DNA of 64,000 nucleotides from Meiothermus sp. (GTDB lineage Bacteria > Deinococcota > Deinococci > Deinococcales > Thermaceae): contig NZ_BPIK01000001.1 of assembly GCF_026004075.1 (NCBI RefSeq), forward strand, positions 1,218,041-1,282,040, given 5' to 3'. Numbering within the stretch: the stretch's first letter is position 1; each line of letters opens with the position of its first letter. The notes under the pieces are model-generated. The model did no database searches, was not told the origin of the DNA, and worked only from the letters and a program-made list of their open reading frames with translations. Made by a program: the position numbers and the translations under genes. Below, piece by piece: positions 33,728 through 43,038 of the stretch.

Positions 33728-33865
33728 AGCCCATAAATCACAGCCATATGGAGTCCACCGGTGCGAGCCTTGTATGGATCGAAATGGGCTTGATCCCCGT
33801 CCTGAAACCAGCATCCAGTGTGAGCGCTGAGGGAACCCAAATTCTCCGCAAGAGGGGGAGGCCTG

Positions 33866-34774
33866 GTGTCTAAGTCAAATCATCGCGTACCGTACCTGTT
33901 GGCCGATGCCTTTACCGAGGTGTCGGGTGGGGGTAACCGGGTAGCCTTGGTGCTGGACGCACGCGGATTGACCACAGAAGAGATGCAGCTGGTGGCTGTC
34001 AAGTTGGGACAGCCCCAAGCTGCATTCATAACTGACTGGGAAAATACGAGTTTTGACGTGCGCTTTTTTGCAGCCAACGGCGAGGTGGAGTTTAGCGGTC
34101 ACGCTGCCGTAGCCCTGGCGTTGGCTTTAGCAAGAGAGGATAAGCTGCCAGGCACCAGCAAGCTGTATCTTCGCACCATTGGAGCCTCGCTTTTAGCCGA
34201 ACTTTCGGAGGATCGAGCTTTAGTACAGAGCCCAAGTCCTCGTTTTCGCGACCCCCCTTCCTGGAAAGTGTTGCAAGAGTTCATCGAGGTAATGGGGGCC
34301 AACGAGCGTTACCTGCATCGGGGTCTACCCTATGGCATTACGTTTACTGGGTTGTGGACATTGTTTATGCCGGTTGTAGCACCAGGACTGGTGGATGCCC
34401 TCGAGCCTGACATGGAACGCCTGGCCGCACTTTCGAATGCCCTCGAGGTCGCCACGGTTCACGTTTATGCCCCATATGGTCCTCGACGCTTTTATGCCCG
34501 TACTTTTGCTCCCGCCTTAGGCATCCCAGAAGATCCCGTCACCGGATCACCCAACGCAGCTCTGGGCGCTCTACTGGCCCGGGCCGGAGTGGTGCCACGC
34601 TGGGAGGGCGAAGTGAATCTGACCATCACTCAGGGTCACCGCATGGGCGGCCCCGGACAGGTGGATGTTCGGGTTGAGTACGGGCCCGCAGGAAACATTC
34701 TGGGGGTGTTTATTGGGGGTACTGCAGTAATCGCCGAGCGTGGTGTGGTGGAGCTGGGTGGGGAGCCCAACTGA
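33866..34774 (+). CDS. PhzF-like isomerase-fold protein
   Basis: A 302-residue PhzF/YddE-family protein with the duplicated diaminopimelate-epimerase-like fold. N-terminal DAFTEVSGGGNRVALVLDARGLTTEEMQLVAVKLGQPQAAFI and C-terminal DPVTGSPNAALGALLARAG are diagnostic. In PhzF and YddE the first motif normally contains a catalytic Glu (SET); here the equivalent position reads PQA, so the Glu is Gln51. Isomerase activity of the PhzF type is therefore doubtful. A GTG start at 33866 is preceded by GGGGGAGG. No phenazine or related genes are nearby; the role is unknown. Confidence 0.85.
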   Translation: MSKSNHRVPYLLADAFTEVSGGGNRVALVLDARGLTTEEMQLVAVKLGQPQAAFITDWENTSFDVRFFAANGEVEFSGHAAVALALALAREDKLPGTSKLYLRTIGASLLAELSEDRALVQSPSPRFRDPPSWKVLQEFIEVMGANERYLHRGLPYGITFTGLWTLFMPVVAPGLVDALEPDMERLAALSNALEVATVHVYAPYGPRRFYARTFAPALGIPEDPVTGSPNAALGALLARAGVVPRWEGEVNLTITQGHRMGGPGQVDVRVEYGPAGNILGVFIGGTAVIAERGVVELGGEPN

Positions 34775-34854
34775 TCTGGGTTCTTGAGTTGGATTCCCCT
34801 AGCAAAACGGCTCCCTTTTGAGGTGACGCGTGATCAACAGGCTGGTTTAGCGCC

Positions 34855-35679
34855 ATGAAATCATCTGTTCAACTCGTACTAGTGGACGTCGACGGTACGC
34901 TATATGGGCCAGAAGGCGTACCCGAGTGCGCCTGGAAGGCTGCCCGGCGAGCAAAAGCAGCCGGGCTACACCTATCAATATGCACCGGGCGTCCTGGACG
35001 TGGCTTCGCGCTTCACTACGCCAAAGAGCTCGACCCCGAAGGGCTGCACATTTTTGAGTCGGGTGCCGTTGTTGTCTCGGGCTTAGGTGAGGTGGTTCGA
35101 GCCTCGACCCTGCCTCCGGTGGCGTACCGAAGGCTTCTCGAGCTAAGCAGAGCCTACGGCATACCCTTTGAGGTTTATACCGCCACTGGCGGCTTTTTCC
35201 GCGAAAGCACACACCCCGATCTGCTTTTTCACGAAAACATGCTGGGCTTATCTGCCCAGCAGAAGAACCTGGGTGAGATAAGCGATGGGGTGGTACGGGT
35301 ACAGTATGTCTGGCGCCCTTCCCCTGCTTGGCAGGCGGTACGTGAGGAGATCGTTCGAATGCCGGAGATCGAGCTACACGAGGCCACCAGCCCGGGCATG
35401 CCGGGGGTGGTGTTTAGCTCGGTCACGGCGGCCGGGGTCTCCAAGCGAGCATCTGCCGAATGGGTAGCTAAGCAGCTGGGGCTAAGCTTGAGCCATTGCG
35501 CCATGGTGGGCGATGGGGAAAACGACCTCGAGCTTATTCAGGCGGTAGCCCTCGGTATTGCCATGGGTAACGCTCCGGATAAGGTCAAGCGGGCTGCCCA
35601 GCGGGTGGTGGGAACGGTGGAGGCGTGCGGCCTCGAGCAGGCTTTGGATATCATTCTTAGTGAAGTGGTTTTGTACTAG
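34855..35679 (+). CDS. Cof-type HAD phosphatase, first of a tandem pair
   Basis: A 274-residue haloacid-dehalogenase-fold phosphatase of the Cof subfamily (type IIB cap). Motif I is LVDVDGTLYGPEG (Asp nucleophile and acid/base), motif II is STG-like CTGRPGRG, and motif III/IV is SHCAMVGDGENDLELIQAV. Such enzymes hydrolyse sugar phosphates, flavin mononucleotide or pyridoxal phosphate; the substrate cannot be told. The next gene encodes a clear paralogue, so the pair arose by tandem duplication. Confidence 0.9.
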   Translation: MKSSVQLVLVDVDGTLYGPEGVPECAWKAARRAKAAGLHLSICTGRPGRGFALHYAKELDPEGLHIFESGAVVVSGLGEVVRASTLPPVAYRRLLELSRAYGIPFEVYTATGGFFRESTHPDLLFHENMLGLSAQQKNLGEISDGVVRVQYVWRPSPAWQAVREEIVRMPEIELHEATSPGMPGVVFSSVTAAGVSKRASAEWVAKQLGLSLSHCAMVGDGENDLELIQAVALGIAMGNAPDKVKRAAQRVVGTVEACGLEQALDIILSEVVLY

Positions 35680-35692
35680 ATTGTGCATATTT

Positions 35693-35714
35693 TCACGATA
35701 AAATAAGTTTGTGA
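35693..35714. promoter_or_regulatory. TCACRA-N10-TYGTGA palindrome, site 4
   Basis: TCACGA-N10-TTGTGA, one mismatch from the perfect dyad, located 14 bp after the first HAD gene and 25 bp before the second. See sites at 12531, 13234 and 31877. Confidence 0.45.
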
Positions 35715-35739
35715 GAAAAGTATCCAGTGAAAGGTTCTC

Positions 35740-36555
35740 ATGATCAAACTCATCGCACTCGACCTCGATGGAACCTTCTATGCAGGCCGAAGCCTGGGGG
35801 TTCCTGAATCAGCCTGGGAAGCCGTGGAAAAAGCACGCTTGCAGGGCATTAGGTTCGCTGTGTGTACAGGGCGGCCCCAGGGAGGCTATGGGCTTTTATA
35901 TGCCAAACGATTAGAACCCAACGGCCCACACGTCTTCAACGACGGTGCCTCGGTGTGCAACGCCAAGGGGGAATCGCTGTTTGCTCATCCGTTGCCACAC
36001 CTGACCGAACTGGTGGGGTTAGCCCGGAAGTATCGATTGCCCTTCGATCTGATGGGGGCTGCAGGTGGCCGCTATTACGAGGAAGATCTGATGCCCCCGG
36101 AACTGCTCTCACACATCGAAATTACAGGCGTTGAAGCCCGATCGGCCCTTGCTGAGGAGATTGAGGAAACCCTGGTACGGCTGTGGTTTGTTGTAAGCGA
36201 CCCAAGTCTATGGGAAACCGTCAGACCTGAGCTATCAAGCATGCCAGAAATAGACCTGGCCGAGTACAAGAGCCCCCGTGAGGTAATTACTGGGGTAATC
36301 CGCAAAAGCGTTACAAAAGCCACGGGCTTGCACTGGTTAGCTGAGTATTACGGCATATCTCTCGGTGAAATAGCCATGGTTGGTGATAGTCATAACGACC
36401 TCGAGGCCATCCGAGAGGCTGGCTTAGGTATTGCCATGGGCAATGCGGTAGATGAGATTCGAGCCATTGCCGATCACATCACCGGCCATGTTCGTGAACA
36501 TGGCTTCGCCGAGGCAATCGAGTACATTCTGAGGTTTAATCGGCGCTCTTTGTAG
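35740..36555 (+). CDS. Cof-type HAD phosphatase, second of a tandem pair
   Basis: A 271-residue paralogue of the preceding gene product, aligned along its length: ALDLDGTFYAGRSLGVPESAWEAVEKARLQGIRFAVCTGRPQGGYGLLYAKRLEPNGPHVFNDGASV corresponds to the same segment there, and IAMVGDSHNDLEAIREAGLGIAMGNAVDEI is motif III/IV. All catalytic aspartates are present. The 60-bp gap between the two holds a palindrome that could control this copy separately. Substrate unknown; sugar phosphate or PLP are the usual candidates. Confidence 0.9.
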   Translation: MIKLIALDLDGTFYAGRSLGVPESAWEAVEKARLQGIRFAVCTGRPQGGYGLLYAKRLEPNGPHVFNDGASVCNAKGESLFAHPLPHLTELVGLARKYRLPFDLMGAAGGRYYEEDLMPPELLSHIEITGVEARSALAEEIEETLVRLWFVVSDPSLWETVRPELSSMPEIDLAEYKSPREVITGVIRKSVTKATGLHWLAEYYGISLGEIAMVGDSHNDLEAIREAGLGIAMGNAVDEIRAIADHITGHVREHGFAEAIEYILRFNRRSL

Positions 36556-36696
36556 TTAGCTTTGTTCTTCGAACCCAGCGTCGATTTATCCACTACGGAG
36601 CGAGGAGCAAAACTTCCCGTGAGGTACTACTCTGAAAAGGTATGCTAGGGATATTCTTCCCTTTCTTCATATCGAAACTGGTGTCACCATGACCCT

Positions 36697-37203
36697 ATGT
36701 TTGGGATTCGCGACCCAAGGCTCGGCGCTTTGGTGATCACCATGTTTACCCCTTTCGCGTTACAGCTGCTGGGTTGGGCTGGCACTCCACTCGGTGGAGG
36801 GCCCTGCGGGGCCATTGGATTAGATCAGCTCCTGCTCGAGCAGCCCCAAGCCTTCTTTTATGCGCAAATCATGCTATGGGGAATTGCGTTGCTCATGGCT
36901 ACAGGTTTTTTTATTTTGATGCTTGGCTTCATGAGCAACGGCTCGGTTTCCAGTTCTCAGGCCAGACCGTTTGTACTGTTGGGTCTCGCAATTAGCAGCA
37001 CCACCGCACTAATTTACCTATTGACGCGTACAACTGGCCTTCCCGCACCAAGCTCTATTGGCTGGCTGATGGGTGGCCCTGAACCCCTAGATATCATTGG
37101 GGTGCTGGTATTGGCAGTACTTGTTGTTAACAGTTTTCTTGCATTGCAGTGGCTCAATAAAACCAAAATCGGCCAGGGCGATGCACCTGCTACACCGACT
37201 TGA
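36697..37203 (+). CDS. polytopic membrane protein of unknown function
   Basis: I do not recognise this 168-residue protein. It has about four membrane segments: LGALVITMFTPFALQLLGWAG, FFYAQIMLWGIALLMATGFFILMLGF, PFVLLGLAISSTTALIYLL and IIGVLVLAVLVVNSFLALQWL, with a short loop containing GGGPCGAIG. A TATGCT box at 36641-36646 would give a leader of about 45 nt, and no good ribosome-binding site precedes the ATG. It stands between the HAD pair and the speD-like gene without overlap, so no functional link can be argued. Confidence 0.7.
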   Translation: MFGIRDPRLGALVITMFTPFALQLLGWAGTPLGGGPCGAIGLDQLLLEQPQAFFYAQIMLWGIALLMATGFFILMLGFMSNGSVSSSQARPFVLLGLAISSTTALIYLLTRTTGLPAPSSIGWLMGGPEPLDIIGVLVLAVLVVNSFLALQWLNKTKIGQGDAPATPT

Positions 37204-37279
37204 GTTTAAGTTTCAGCTCTACAGACCGGAGGCAAATAAATGGTGTTGAGGACTCCAAATTGTGTTAGCATGTACATCC

Positions 37280-37684
37280 GTGACAACTATCTCTGGAGGC
37301 CGTTGGGTAGCCGAAATTTACGGCTGCAACCTGGAAGTGCTGGAGAATCCCAAATTAGTTGAGCTGGCGCTACGCGATGCTGTGCTCAAGTTAGGAGCGC
37401 CTCCGGGAAGCGTGCAGTCTACTGTGTACAAGTTTTATCCCCAAGGCCTTTCGGCGGCCATACTCTCTCCTGTAGCTGCGGTGATGATTCACACCTGGCC
37501 CGAGGATAATGCCTCAGCAGCACTCGACCTTTATTTTTATAAGCACGATGTGGATCCCGAAGCAGTGTTGCGGGGCCTGGCAAGGGCCTTTGGGGCTCAG
37601 GAAGAGTCGGCCTTTCGCTTTTGGCGTGGAGGCGAGCATGAAATCAAGCGTCGTGTACAGGAAGCGCGCAGCGATGTAAGGTGA
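37280..37684 (+). CDS. SpeD-like protein lacking the catalytic serine
   Basis: A 134-residue homologue of S-adenosylmethionine decarboxylase, which normally cleaves itself to make a pyruvoyl cofactor. The frame GGRWVAEIYGCNLEVLENPKL, FYPQGLSAA, IHTWPED and ALDLYFYKHDVDPE is the SpeD fold. Aligned by IHTWPE to the Thermotoga enzyme, the self-processing Ser63 is Ala66, the next His is Ala67 and Cys83 is Tyr87; only His71 (His68) remains. It should neither process nor decarboxylate. Its position 89 bp before speE suggests a regulatory or structural partner of an active SpeD encoded elsewhere; T. thermophilus also has two speD genes. GTG 37280 is chosen, 8 nt after TAGCAT; a GTG at 37262 would extend it by six residues. 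Confidence 0.85.
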   Translation: MTTISGGRWVAEIYGCNLEVLENPKLVELALRDAVLKLGAPPGSVQSTVYKFYPQGLSAAILSPVAAVMIHTWPEDNASAALDLYFYKHDVDPEAVLRGLARAFGAQEESAFRFWRGGEHEIKRRVQEARSDVR

Positions 37685-37743
37685 GTAGCTGTTGCTATCA
37701 CCGCCAGCCAGAGAAGTCTAAGAAGCCATAAAGGTGGCCTTAG

Positions 37744-38712
<969 letters not shown>

Positions 38713-38781
38713 TTGCAGAAGGCCTGGGTATCGAGCTTGCTGGAGAATCTCCATATCATCCTTTTTTTCACCGTAAAGGCA

Positions 38782-38787
38782 TAGAAT
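38782..38787 (+). promoter_or_regulatory. -10 box of leaderless DsbA-like gene
   Basis: TAGAAT ends 7 nt before ATG 38795. Confidence 0.55.
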
Positions 38788-38794
38788 CTAAGTC

Positions 38795-39477
38795 ATGCAA
38801 AGGACTCTTTTCGCCATAGTTGCAATCCTGGCTATCGCCATCGCAGCCGTTCTATTTCTGGTCTTGCGCCCAAAGCCCACCACAAGCGCTACCGATGCTG
38901 TCGCCGGTGCGCGTTTTGTAATTGGCAGCCCAGATGCCAAGGTTACTGTAGTGGACTTCTCTAACTATCTCTGTGGCCACTGTCGCGACCATGCCAACGA
39001 TGTGTTCCCGCTCATCAAGCGCGACTATATAGACACCGGGAAAATTCGATATGTATTCCGCGATTTTCCCTTTGGCGGACAGGAAAATGTCATCCGGGCT
39101 GGAGAGGCTGCTGCCTGTGCGGCCGATAACAATCTGTACCTCGAGTACCACGAAGCGCTCTTTCGGGCTCAGATGCAGTGGGCCGGTCTAAGCGGAGAAG
39201 CCCTCGATAACTACTTCGCCGACCTGGCCGGGCAAATCGGAGTTGCACCAGCAACTTTCTTGCAGTGCCTTAAGTCGGGCAACAAGCGGGCTGGCGTTCT
39301 GGCCGACCAGAAACTGGCCACCGACCTGGGGCTGACCGGCACCCCCACCTTTATTGTGAACGGGGAAAAGTATACCGGTCAGCGGCCCTATGAAAGCTGG
39401 AAAGAGATTCTAGATAAGGCCCTGGCAGGCCAGTCCGGTGGCAGCGACCAGGGGGGCGCCAGCAGCCCCGCCAAGCC

Positions 39478-39481
<4 letters not shown>
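38795..39481 (+). CDS. DsbA-family thiol-disulfide oxidoreductase
   Basis: A 228-residue membrane-anchored thioredoxin-fold protein facing the periplasm. The N-terminal segment LFAIVAILAIAIAAVLFLVL anchors it. The active site is C60-G-H-C63 in DFSNYLCGHCRDHAND, and the cis-proline is in GLTGTPTFIVNGEKYTG. The inserted helical domain (about 95-180) makes it DsbA-like rather than a simple thioredoxin; such proteins oxidise or isomerise exported cysteines or serve cytochrome maturation. A low-complexity Gly/Ser tail ends it. It overlaps the convergent cysS gene by 4 bp. Confidence 0.92.
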
Positions 39482-40923
<1,442 letters not shown>

Positions 40924-40965
40924 CTTTATCTCCTTAGCAATATTCAGCTTGTGGGCAGCAGTCCT

Positions 40966-41012
40966 AAGAAAAACGCCGGGCTGGCGGCCTGTGGCACACC
41001 ATGACCCCGGCG
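40966..41012 (-). promoter_or_regulatory. terminator-like hairpin in cysS leader
   Basis: On the minus strand CGCCGGG (41012-41006) pairs with CCCGGCG (40980-40974) and is followed by TTTTTCTT. It lies between a TATACT box (41056-41051) and the cysS ribosome-binding site, so readthrough would be needed for expression. This is the layout of an attenuator. I find no T-box consensus, and the leader is short for one. Confidence 0.4.
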
Positions 41013-41061
41013 GGATCGTCTGCTTAACATCGGAGAGCAAACATAGCTGGAGTATAGCACC

Positions 41062-41499
41062 TCAAGCCGCGGTGCAGCGCTCCTTAAGGCCGCGCAAAAG
41101 GTCGTCTATGTTTTCCTGCATGAGTTTTTTGACCAGTTTTTGCAGCAAACCGCCAAAGATGGGGATGTTGAGCTCGTACTCGAGCTTCAGCACTGCCCGG
41201 GTACCCTCGCCCTCGGGCAGGAAGGTCCAGGAACCCCGGTAGACGTCAAAGTCGCCCTCTTTGCTGTCGAACTCGTTGCGCAGCTCGGCGTCGAACCAGC
41301 GCTCCTCCTCGATCCAGTGCACTTTTTTGCCCATCGCCACCGCTACAAACTTGGTGCGCGAGGTGCTTCCGTGGTCTTCCAGCACCTCGAGGGTCTCCAC
41401 GTCCTTGAGGTAGGGTTTGAGGCCGGCCAGGTCGCGCGCCGCCGCATAGACTTCCTTGGGGGGTTTAGGAATGTAGAGTTCGGAGATCACTTCTGGCAT
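41062..41499 (-). CDS. SRPBCC/COQ10-like lipid-binding-fold protein
   Basis: A 145-residue START/SRPBCC-superfamily protein (polyketide-cyclase/COQ10-like). The pattern VISELYIPKPPKEVYAAARDLAGLKPYLKDVETLEVLEDHGSTSRTKFVAVAMGKKVHWIEEERWF, then YRGSWTFLPEGEGTRAVLKLEYEL and a long C-terminal helix, is the helix-grip fold that binds hydrophobic ligands. The ligand is not predictable. A TATAAA box, formed by the end of a dispersed repeat, lies 8 nt before ATG 41499. The gene precedes cysS by 138 bp. Confidence 0.83.
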   Translation of the reverse strand: MPEVISELYIPKPPKEVYAAARDLAGLKPYLKDVETLEVLEDHGSTSRTKFVAVAMGKKVHWIEEERWFDAELRNEFDSKEGDFDVYRGSWTFLPEGEGTRAVLKLEYELNIPIFGGLLQKLVKKLMQENIDDLLRGLKERCTAA

Positions 41500-41511
41500 A
41501 GCGCTAGTTTA

Positions 41512-41578
41512 TACCGGTTCCGCTTGAACTCTTCGCCTTTGGGTGTAATCAAGTGAACGATGCTGCCGGAATGCGTAT
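41512..41578 (-). repeat. dispersed double-hairpin repeat, deleted copy D
   Basis: A 67-bp reverse-oriented copy keeping both ends of the element but not the middle: plus-strand ATACCGGTTCCGCTTGAA and, at the other end, AAGTGAACGATGCTGCCGGA leading to ATGCGTAT. It fills the gap between the divergent SRPBCC and aminopeptidase genes and its end supplies the -10 box of the former. Confidence 0.65.
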
Positions 41579-41604
41579 TACAGGCAAACCATCCGGCCAT
41601 AGGG

Positions 41605-41610
41605 TAGGCT
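41605..41610 (+). promoter_or_regulatory. -10 box of leaderless M29 aminopeptidase gene
   Basis: TAGGCT ends 7 nt before ATG 41618. The following GTGAGCC-ATG is identical to the start context of the gene at 47661 on the minus strand. Confidence 0.5.
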
Positions 41611-41617
41611 GTGAGCC

Positions 41618-42853
41618 ATGTCCCACGATTTTGAAGAGAAACTCCGGCGGCTGGCTGAGGTAACAGTCAAGGTGGGGATTGGGCTACAACCGGGCCAGAA
41701 GCTCTTTATCAACGCCAACCTCGAGGCCCTGCCGCTCACCCGGCGGGTGGTGGAGGAAGCCTATAAGGCGGGCTCGAGGCTGGTGGTCACCCAGTTCTAC
41801 GACGAACAGCTCAACCTAGCGCGCTACCGTTATGCCCCGCGGGACTCTTTCCAGGAGTACGCAGGCTTTATGGTGGAGGCCCGGCTCAAAGCGCTGGACG
41901 AGGGCTACGCCTGGCTGAGCATTCTGGCCGACGACCCCGAAATACTACAGGGGCAAGACCCTGAGCTAACCCGTCAGGCTTCGCAAACAGCGGCCCGGTA
42001 CAGCAAGCCCTTCTCGGATCGGATTAGCGGGTTTGCCACCAACTGGTGCATTGTTGGGGCCGCTTCTCCGCGCTGGGCCCAGAAGGTTTTTCCGGGCGAG
42101 CCGCCAGAGCAGCAGATGGAGAAACTGTGGGAGGCCATCTTCAAGGTAAGCCGGGTAGACCAGGCCGACCCCGTGGCGGCCTGGCAGGCCCATCTGGACA
42201 GCCTCGAGCACCGCGTACAGCAGCTCAACGCCAAGCGCTACGCCGCCCTGCACTTCCGGGGGCCCGGCACCGACCTGCGGGTGGGGCTGGCCGAGGGCCA
42301 TCTCTGGGCGGGTGGGGCCGGTCGGGCCCAGAACGGGGCCCGCTGCGTACCCAACATGCCCACCGAGGAGGTGTTTACCACCCCCCACCGCGAACGGGTG
42401 GAGGGTTGGGTGCAAAGCACCAAGCCCCTGAGCCTGCACGGGAACTTGCTCGAGGGCCTCCGGATGCGCTTCGAGCAGGGCCAGGTAGTCGAGGCCCACG
42501 CCGAGCGGGGCCAGGAGATCCTGACCCACCTGCTCCAGACCGACGAAGGGGCAAGGCGGCTGGGGGAGGTGGCGCTGGTGCCCCATAGCTCGCCCATCGC
42601 GCAGTCGGGGTTGCTCTTTTACGAAGCCCTCTACGACGAAAACGCCGCCAGCCACCTGGCCCTGGGCGCCAGCTACGACGAATGCCTGCAAGACGGCCAC
42701 CGCTTATCCCCCGAACAAAAACTGGCCGCCGGGGCCAACGATAGCCTGATTCACATTGACTGGATGATTGGCTCCGAACACGTGGATGTGGATGGGATTA
42801 CCCAGAGCGGCGAAGCCGAACCCTTGATGCGAAAGGGCGAATGGGTGGACTGA
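41618..42853 (+). CDS. M29-family metallo-aminopeptidase
   Basis: A 411-residue aminopeptidase of the thermophilic M29 family (AmpS / Thermus aminopeptidase T). The family has a dinuclear metal site; the expected ligands are in MPTEEVFTTPHRERVEG (Glu), GLLFYEALYDENAASHLALGASY (His) and NDSLIHIDWMIGSEHVDVDG (His and Asp). N-terminal GLQPGQKLFINANLEALPLTRRVVEEAYKAGSRLVVTQFYDEQL is typical. Cytoplasmic peptide turnover is the likely role. Its TGA stop is the first three bases of a dispersed repeat (TGATACC), suggesting that the element inserted at or near the end of the gene. Confidence 0.95.
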   Translation: MSHDFEEKLRRLAEVTVKVGIGLQPGQKLFINANLEALPLTRRVVEEAYKAGSRLVVTQFYDEQLNLARYRYAPRDSFQEYAGFMVEARLKALDEGYAWLSILADDPEILQGQDPELTRQASQTAARYSKPFSDRISGFATNWCIVGAASPRWAQKVFPGEPPEQQMEKLWEAIFKVSRVDQADPVAAWQAHLDSLEHRVQQLNAKRYAALHFRGPGTDLRVGLAEGHLWAGGAGRAQNGARCVPNMPTEEVFTTPHRERVEGWVQSTKPLSLHGNLLEGLRMRFEQGQVVEAHAERGQEILTHLLQTDEGARRLGEVALVPHSSPIAQSGLLFYEALYDENAASHLALGASYDECLQDGHRLSPEQKLAAGANDSLIHIDWMIGSEHVDVDGITQSGEAEPLMRKGEWVD

Positions 42854-42988
42854 TACCGTTTCCGCTTGAATCCTTCAGCGCTACGCGCAGTCAGAGGTGG
42901 AGGATTCAAACAGACCGAAGGGAGTAGAAAAGCATTTCGATAGCATCGTTTAGGCTTGCCGAAGTGAACGATACTGCGCGAAACGCGC
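42851..42988 (-). repeat. dispersed double-hairpin repeat, full copy C
   Basis: A 138-bp reverse-oriented copy that matches 28269-28407 nearly throughout, including the central stretch reading GAAATGCTTTTCTACTCCCT on the minus strand. Hairpin 2 is kept with one mismatch; hairpin 1 has decayed on one side. It lies between the aminopeptidase and the GH13 gene, whose TAGACT box (43011-43016) follows. Confidence 0.85.
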
Positions 42989-43038
42989 ATGAGCACCTGA
43001 CCTGATGCGATAGACTTGGGGCGGAAGGGAGGGACTTT

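Noticed and set aside
40924-41061. T-box riboswitch before cysS
   Set aside because: The leader is only about 120 nt and lacks the T-box consensus and a convincing specifier loop; kept only as an attenuator candidate.
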